A stretch of DNA of 25,153 nt. Source: Treponema sp. (lineage in GTDB: Bacteria; Spirochaetota; Spirochaetia; Treponematales; Treponemataceae). The translations under genes were made by a program, and so were the position numbers. A model generated the notes under the pieces. It was given only the letters and a program-made list of their open reading frames with translations. It ran no database searches and was not told where the DNA came from. The stretch's first letter is position 1. Each line of letters opens with the position of its first letter. This document shows positions 16,486 to 22,300 of the stretch, piece by piece. The DNA is taken from NCBI GenBank assembly GCA_016296655.1, contig JAEDIW010000039.1:1-25153 (forward strand). The letters run 5' to 3'.

Positions 16486-17493
16486 TTGAATAAAAAAAGA
16501 CAGCTTTTGGTTCTGCCGCTTATATTCTGTTTGAGTAGTGTATTTGCCGAAAAAGTTCTTCTTGCGGATTTTTTTGTTCTTGATGAACAGGGAAAAAGCA
16601 TTGATGTAAATGAAAAAAATGTTGATGCCTATTATTCGGTGTTTAAATCGGCTTTTTACGAAGAAAACATTTTTTATGAACGGACAAAAAAATACGGAAA
16701 AACAGCTTCTTTTTCTGACGCGATGAAAATATGCAGGGCATCAGAGGGGCAGTTGCTTGTTTATGGTTATGTTCAAAAAAAAGACAGCTGCTGGTTTTCA
16801 GAGTTCAAATTGCTGGATCTGCAGAAAGAAACAATAGTGGCAGATTTTTATGCTGCAGAAACTCATGAGAATCTGGAAAACTTGCTGAAACTTCAGGCAA
16901 ATAAGATTGAAAAAAAAGTCAGACAGTTAATGGGATTTGAAACGGCGGAAACTGAAAAAACTTTTTTTCCTTTTTCAATATATGTGCCTTTAAATGTTTT
17001 TTACTGGACTCCCGTAGACAAAGCCTGGTGCAGAGTTCTTACAGGAATGGCAGGAATTGAAAGTGGAATATGTTTTTTTCCAGAAAACTGGGGAGTAGTT
17101 TTAAAAAACAGAGAATGCAGATTTGGAGAAAAAGTTTCTTTTGAATATAAAGCAGGACTGGGAAATCCACAGTTTTACAAAGCGTTCTGGAATAGTTTTA
17201 TGGCAAAAAATCTGTTTATTTGTGACTGGTTTTTTGAAAAAGATAAATCGGTTTATGCAGGAGCGGGGCCTTTTTTTGAATTCGATGTTGTTGATGTGGA
17301 AAAAAAATATGAAAAGTCTTCAGTTCATGTGCAAAGCAGCTTTGGAGTTGTTTTTGAAACCGGTGTTCATTTTTTTGTAAATGAGAAAATGCTTTTTAAT
17401 ACTGGAGTTGAATTGAACATTCCATTTGAATCAAAAAGTTTTTTAACGGCTAAGCCAAAGGCAGGTCTTGTATGGAAAGGAGGCGGAAAATGA
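16486..17493 (+). CDS. Signal-peptide protein with possible outer-membrane beta-barrel
   Basis: 335 residues from TTG 16486, with a strong AAGGAGG (16474-16480) five bases before it and no gap after the previous stop. The signal peptide covers about 1-21. Residues 22-150 (LLADFFVLDEQG..., QLLVYGYV, then a long KLQANKIEKKVRQLM helix) recall the anticodon-binding-like fold seen in FlgO/TolB-N/CsgG-type proteins that sense or assemble outer-membrane machines. Residues about 165-335 alternate polar and aromatic residues in strand-like stretches, rich in Phe and Gly, and end in LTAKPKAGLVWKGGGK. A small barrel is therefore possible. Family unknown; probably an accessory of the secretion machine. 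Confidence 0.55.
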   Translation: MNKKRQLLVLPLIFCLSSVFAEKVLLADFFVLDEQGKSIDVNEKNVDAYYSVFKSAFYEENIFYERTKKYGKTASFSDAMKICRASEGQLLVYGYVQKKDSCWFSEFKLLDLQKETIVADFYAAETHENLENLLKLQANKIEKKVRQLMGFETAETEKTFFPFSIYVPLNVFYWTPVDKAWCRVLTGMAGIESGICFFPENWGVVLKNRECRFGEKVSFEYKAGLGNPQFYKAFWNSFMAKNLFICDWFFEKDKSVYAGAGPFFEFDVVDVEKKYEKSSVHVQSSFGVVFETGVHFFVNEKMLFNTGVELNIPFESKSFLTAKPKAGLVWKGGGK

Positions 17494-18263
17494 AAAATTC
17501 ATTACTGATTTTAGTATTGGTTTTACTAGCCACAGGATGTTCTAACGGATTATCGGAAATTTTTCTGACTTCATCTGCAGATCCTTTTTCAGATACACCT
17601 GAAATCAGATTTATGGACTTTCAGGGGCAGATAAATCTTTTCTGGAAAAAAGATGATGGCGCTGACAGTTACATTTTGCTTCGAAAATCCGATAGTGCAG
17701 CTTCAGGGTTTTCGGAAATCTATCGGGGTAAAAAGAACTTTTTTGAAGATAGAAACGGCAGTACAGGAGAAAGATATATTTACAGGCTTGATAAAATCCG
17801 GGGTCAAAAGAGGTTTTATGGAACATCATATTCCTACGGATTTTTTTCTGACGCTGCAAAAGATCAGTGGGAAGACAATAACTGTAAAAAAAACGCTGTG
17901 GAACTGGAAGAGGATAAAGATGCCAATCTCTATTACTGCAGTTTTTATGATGGAACAATTATTCTGGATCAGGACTGGTTTTATGTAACAATACCATCCC
18001 ACAGAACAGCAGAAGTTACATTGCAGGATTCCAGGCAAAAACAGGGAAGCGAATATACATCTTTTTGCTGGAGTACAGAGGACACAAGTCCGGAACCATT
18101 GAATCTAAAAGGAAGAATCATTCTGACTAATTCTACTGGAGAAGCAAAAAAAGTTTATTTTCGAATAATCCCGAACAGAGATTTTTTTGAAACAGATGGA
18201 AGCGAAAGTTTTGTAAAGAATTACAGACTGGTTCTTCAATTAATAACAAAGGAAAGTACATGA
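17490..18263 (+). CDS. Lipoprotein with FN3-like and PPC-like domains
   Basis: 257 residues from ATG 17490 (GGAGG upstream, ATGA overlap). The signal peptide ends LATGC, giving lipidated Cys17. Residues about 35-125 look like a fibronectin type III domain (INLFWKKDDGADSYILLRKS, ending in YIYRLDKIRG). Residues about 135-255 resemble a bacterial pre-peptidase C-terminal (PPC) domain: DQWEDNN followed by an Ala/Val-Glu-Leu segment, then DQDWFYVTIP and a strand-rich remainder. Such domains usually sit on exported or cell-surface proteins. It may present at the outer membrane or bind a substrate of the system. Confidence 0.6.
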   Translation: MKNSLLILVLVLLATGCSNGLSEIFLTSSADPFSDTPEIRFMDFQGQINLFWKKDDGADSYILLRKSDSAASGFSEIYRGKKNFFEDRNGSTGERYIYRLDKIRGQKRFYGTSYSYGFFSDAAKDQWEDNNCKKNAVELEEDKDANLYYCSFYDGTIILDQDWFYVTIPSHRTAEVTLQDSRQKQGSEYTSFCWSTEDTSPEPLNLKGRIILTNSTGEAKKVYFRIIPNRDFFETDGSESFVKNYRLVLQLITKEST

Positions 18264-18928
18264 AAAAGAGTCTTGAAAAATTATTTAGGAAAGGTGCTTT
18301 TTTGTTTTCAGCATTTTTATTTTTTTCCTGTGGATTCAATGAATATAAGGAAGAAAGCGTAAATGAAGAAATCTTTTATCTGGAAGAAAGTACGCTTTTT
18401 AAGCAGGACATGGAAAATCTTCAGGAATATTTGTTTTCTACAGCTGACGAAAACTTAGCTGGCAGTACCGGAACAACATTTTGGGTTGTATGTGAAAAAG
18501 ATTTTAATGACAGCCTGGAGTTCAAAGATTTTACTGCTGAAGTTACAAAAATTTCAGGTAATTCAAAAGCTGGTTATGGTCTTGTATTTTGCCAGAACGA
18601 AAACGAAAAAAATGAGCAGTCCTTGTTGTGCGTGCTGATAAATGTAAATGGATTTTATAGCATTGGAAAACTAAGTGAAAATTGCTTCGAAAAAATAAAT
18701 GAATGGACTTACTCAGAAAATTTGAACACAGGTTATACCTCAAATCTGATTTCAGTTCAAAAAAAAGAAGACAAATACCAAATCTATTTCAATGGAAATC
18801 TGGAAACCAGCTTTTTTGATAACAAAAAAATTCTGATTCCCGGTGGAAGAGGATTTGTGGCAGTTGTTTCATCTAAAGAAAAGTTTCCGGAGCAAAGCGT
18901 AAAAATAAGATACAGAATCAAAAAATAA
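18260..18928 (+). CDS. Lipoprotein with LamG/concanavalin-like fold
   Basis: 222 residues from ATG 18260, overlapping the previous stop (ATGA), with AAAGGAAA upstream. The signal peptide ends LFFSC, giving lipidated Cys24. Residues about 60-220 have the beta-sandwich pattern of LamG or 3-keto-disaccharide hydrolase-like domains: FTAEVTKI, GYGLVFCQN, LLCVLINVNGFYSIGK, YQIYFNG and a closing FVAVVSSKE...VKIRYRI. A carbohydrate- or protein-binding surface role is plausible, and no catalytic residues can be assigned. It is the last gene of the operon. Its stop is followed directly by TAAGGAGGTGTGAT, the end of the repeat unit described next. Confidence 0.6.
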   Translation: MKKSLEKLFRKGAFLFSAFLFFSCGFNEYKEESVNEEIFYLEESTLFKQDMENLQEYLFSTADENLAGSTGTTFWVVCEKDFNDSLEFKDFTAEVTKISGNSKAGYGLVFCQNENEKNEQSLLCVLINVNGFYSIGKLSENCFEKINEWTYSENLNTGYTSNLISVQKKEDKYQIYFNGNLETSFFDNKKILIPGGRGFVAVVSSKEKFPEQSVKIRYRIKK

Positions 18929-18934
18929 GGAGGT

Positions 18935-18968
18935 GTGATAAAAATTACATCCTTGTAATTTTTATCAC
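18935..18968. repeat. Perfect 15-bp inverted repeat (hairpin)
   Basis: GTGATAAAAATTACA (18935-18949) pairs perfectly with TGTAATTTTTATCAC (18954-18968) over a TCCT loop. It begins six bases after the operon's last stop codon. No T-tract follows, so it is not a standard intrinsic terminator, although it could protect the mRNA 3' end. Its outer GTGAT/ATCAC arms are shared with the element at 19054-19228. Confidence 0.9.
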
Positions 18969-19051
18969 TGCAGAATGCTGCTACGTTGTATCATCATTCT
19001 GCAGATACAGTGCCTCCTTGCACTGCCGCTAACGCGGTGTTTCATAAGGAG
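18964..19051 (+). repeat. 88-bp direct repeat, copy 1
   Basis: Identical over 88 bp to 19224-19311, 260 bp downstream. It contains the inverted repeat CTGCAGAATG/CATTCTGCAG, a small CCGC-taac-GCGG hairpin, and CCTCCTT (19013-19019) that can pair with AAGGAGG (19046-19052). The flank TAAGGAGGTGTGAT at its right end (19045-19058) also occurs at 18926-18939. Confidence 0.95.
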
Positions 19052-19053
19052 GT

Positions 19054-19228
19054 GTGATGGGGCTGTCCAATAAGTAATGACTGTAGCGGTCATTGAGCCC
19101 TTCGACAAGCTCAGGAACCACCCTTCGACAGGCTCAGGAACCACCTGTCGAAATGACCATTGCACTAAATATGGTGGTTTCGACAAGCTCAACCACCGCA
19201 AGTTGAACTTTTTGGACATCCCCATCAC
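19054..19228 (+). mobile_element. MITE-like element with terminal inverted repeats
   Basis: The terminal 17 bp are inverted repeats with one mismatch (19054-19070 and 19212-19228; core GGGG[C/A]TGTCCAA). Inside are three copies of TTCGACARGCTCA (19101, 19124, 19179). Internal stems are GGTCATT/AATGACC (19088-19094 with 19152-19158), TTCGACAGG/CCTGTCGAA, and GGTGGTT/AACCACC. It lies between the two 88-bp direct repeats. If the element proper is 19059-19223, it is flanked by AT on both sides within a palindromic GTGAT...ATCAC context, compatible with a 2-bp target duplication. It encodes no plausible protein. A partial inverted copy lies at 1-68. Confidence 0.8.
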
Positions 19229-19311
19229 TGCAGAATGCTGCTACGTTGTATCATCATTCTGCAGATACAGTGCCTCCTTGCACTGCCGCTAACGCGGTGT
19301 TTCATAAGGAG
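19224..19311 (+). repeat. 88-bp direct repeat, copy 2 (leader of the giant gene)
   Basis: Identical to 18964-19051. This copy ends inside the ribosome-binding site of the next gene: its terminal AAGGAG (19306-19311) is the Shine-Dalgarno sequence, six bases before ATG 19318. The repeat therefore forms the 5' leader of that gene. Confidence 0.95.
19274..19311 (+). promoter_or_regulatory. Possible Shine-Dalgarno-sequestering hairpin
   Basis: CTCCTT (19274-19279) is exactly complementary to the Shine-Dalgarno AAGGAG (19306-19311), with a 26-nt intervening stretch that itself holds CCGC-taac-GCGG. Pairing would hide the ribosome-binding site of the giant gene. In copy 1 the same stem is 7 bp (CCTCCTT/AAGGAGG). 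The presence of a switching ligand or factor is not indicated by the sequence. Confidence 0.5.
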
Positions 19312-19317
19312 AGAATT

Positions 19318-22300
19318 ATGAGAGAGTTTTTATGGAGTTTAGTTCTAAGCGTTTATCTTTTATCAATGAGTCCCCCAGTTCTTTTTGCCGAAAAAACTGA
19401 AGCTCCGGTGATTGAGTTTCAGACTTATTCGGAAAAAAACGAATCATTCATCAAAGCCAGTGAAGGTGGAACTGTAAAATTGGGAAAAGCTTCTATATAT
19501 ATACCCCCTTTTGCATTGGAAAAAGATTCCTTTATCTCAATTACAAGATTAAACATGACAGAAGATACAGGAGAAACTCTTTTCAACGCAACTGAAGATG
19601 GAGGAGCCTACAGATTTCTTCCTGCAGGAACAAAATTCAAAAAAGAAGTAAGTATTACAATTCCATACTCTGGGGAGTTAAACAGTAAGAAAAACTGTCT
19701 GGAAAATATGTGCACATACTTTTTCGATACTGCTGAAAAAAAATGGACAAAGCTTAAGCGAAAAGATATTGATGTTGAAAACTGTACATTAACAGGAGTA
19801 ACGACTCATTTTACAGATATGATAAACGGTACTCTTACTATGGGAGAAACTCCTTCACCACTGGAAACAAATATTAATTCAATCAAAAATCTTGAAGCTG
19901 CAATGCCGGATGGTCATCTCTTAAAAATGTCACCTTTACAGGGGGATATGAATGGGGATGCGGTAATGAGTTTTGAAATTCCGGTACCATATGGAAGAAA
20001 GGGAATGAATCCTTCTGTTTCTCTCAATTATTCAAGCGGAGCTGGTAATGGAATTGCTGGAAAAGGCTTTTATCTTGCCTGTGAAGAAGTCATAACAACT
20101 GACACAAGACAGGCACTTCCTGATTATGTGTTTGATCAGAAAAAAAGTGATACATATCTTTTGAATGGAGTTCTTCTTGAAAGGGAGGGTGATTCAAATA
20201 TTTTTATTCCAAGACGAAATCCCGGTTTCTGTTCGGCAAAGCGAATTTATAACGATCAGGGAAAAGAGAATTACTGGATTGTTACGGAAAAAAACGGATT
20301 AAAAAAAGTATTTGGAAAATATCTCTTAAACGACCTGAAAAATAACAGTACACAGGGAACAGGTGCAGAAATTTTCAGCTGGTATCTTACGGAGGAATCT
20401 GATCTTTTTGGAAACACCGTAATCTATAAATATAAAAAGGACAGAGGAGCCGTATATCTTTCAGAAATTAAATATACAGGTTTTGGTAAAAAAGAAGGAA
20501 ATTACAGAATTGTTTTTAATTACGAAACAGGCCGAAAAGATGTGAAAATTGATGGCCGAAGTAAAACTCTGGTAGAAAACAGACTGCTTCTTACTTCAAT
20601 ACAAACTTCAATGAAAGTAAATGGTAGTGAACAGATTATAAAATCTTTTTCCTTCAAATATAAAGAAGATCTGGCGGCAGCTTCTCTTCTTGATAATCTG
20701 ACAGTTTGGGCAGGGGATTTTGAGTCTGAAAATAAATATACATACTTTTTTGAATATGAATCTGTGAATAAAGATGAAATGTTTGATTCTCCTGTGCCCT
20801 ATTTTGTCTATGACGACGAAAGTATAAACATATCTACAGCCAGTTCTTCTTCCAAAGGCATAACTTTTAATTCAAGTTCCGGTGCTGGAGTTGGAACTGC
20901 AGCCTGTGATGTTCGTGTTACAACCGGTGTTAACGGATATAAAGGAACCAGCGAAACTCAGACGGATGATTCTCTTGCAGATGTTAATGGAGATGGAAAA
21001 CCAGACAGTATATTCTATAAAAATGATGTTCTTATGGTTCGCCTTAATAATGGAAAAGGTTTTGATGATTCAGTTCCTCTAAAATGCCAGGGAAGAGACA
21101 TAAAAAAAAGAATCAATGTAGAAAGTTCTGACAGTTCTTCTATAGGTGGAAACATCTATGCAGGTCTGGGATTAAAAGGATCTTATGTTTCACCAACTTT
21201 AGGCGGCTCACTTTCCATTGTAAAACAGCACTCCAGTAATAAAAACGTCAGTTCCTTTATTGATATGGATAATGATGGACTTATAGACATAGCCCTGAGC
21301 GGAGACAATTACTATTTAAAGAATAAAGGAAATCTGGAATTTGAAAAGGTTTATTTTTTGGGAAAGGTAATTGAAAACTCTTTAGATGAGATAGAAAATC
21401 AGGAAGATTATGAAAAAAGTTATTATGTTCAGACACCTTTTAGAGTCTGGAAAGCTCCTTTTGAAGGTGTTCTTGAAGTAAATGAAAAAATCAAAGGAAT
21501 TTCAATTAATAATTCAGGAAGGACTTTTTTTACAGGAGAGGAAAATCCATTAACTGTACGGATGGTAACTAGAAATACAGCAGGAAAAGAAAGTTTTAAT
21601 GATCTTGAAATTATTGATTCTCAGGAAAGAACACGAAAAAACGAAATTTCTGTAGGAAAAAATCAATATATTCTGTGGGGAATAAACCGTCTAAAAGAAA
21701 GCCGTCAGACAGATTTGGACTGGAATATAAACCTTCAATATAAAGAAATAAAGCCCTTCAAAACAGACTGGGTTGAACCTTACGCCATAACAGTTCTTGA
21801 AGAAGAAAAAACATTGCTGAATAAAACTCAGATCGAAAAAAAATACCTTTTACATACCGTTTACACACCACAGCAGTTTGATGCCCTTATAAAGCATGTA
21901 AACGAATTAAGCGAAAAGCAGACTGACAGAGAAAAGTATCTTTCAGAATTTGCCAGACAGTTCTGTGTAATGGCTTCAAGACAGTTGATTTACATGATCG
22001 AATTTACAGAGGAGGAAGAGGAAGATTTTTGTGAGGAATGCAGAAGCAGCAAGGCCTGGGAGTTTTTTAATAAATACAATTTAAAGGAGTTTAATGAAAA
22101 AAATCCTGATTTGGCTGACAATTATGAAATTTTCAATGTCAGATATGCGGAGGGACAATTTAACGCTTCAGCAAAAACAGAAACAGGAAGTCTTAGATCA
22201 GATAATATTCCCGGAACATGGACGGTAAAAGAAGGAAACTCTTTCATTAATCTTGGAAAGTATGCCGGCTCTGAAGGTGGAGAGATTGAGAATCTTTATT

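Noticed and set aside
18935..18968. Intrinsic terminator of the secretion operon
   Set aside because: The stem is perfect but AT-rich and no T-tract follows, so I list it only as an inverted repeat.
18965..19292. ORFs of 87 and 71 codons within the repeat array
   Set aside because: They translate palindromic repeat DNA, differ in both strands and show no protein-like pattern.
18964..19311. CRISPR array
   Set aside because: Only two 88-bp repeats with a structured, MITE-like spacer; repeat length and spacer type do not fit and no cas genes are present.
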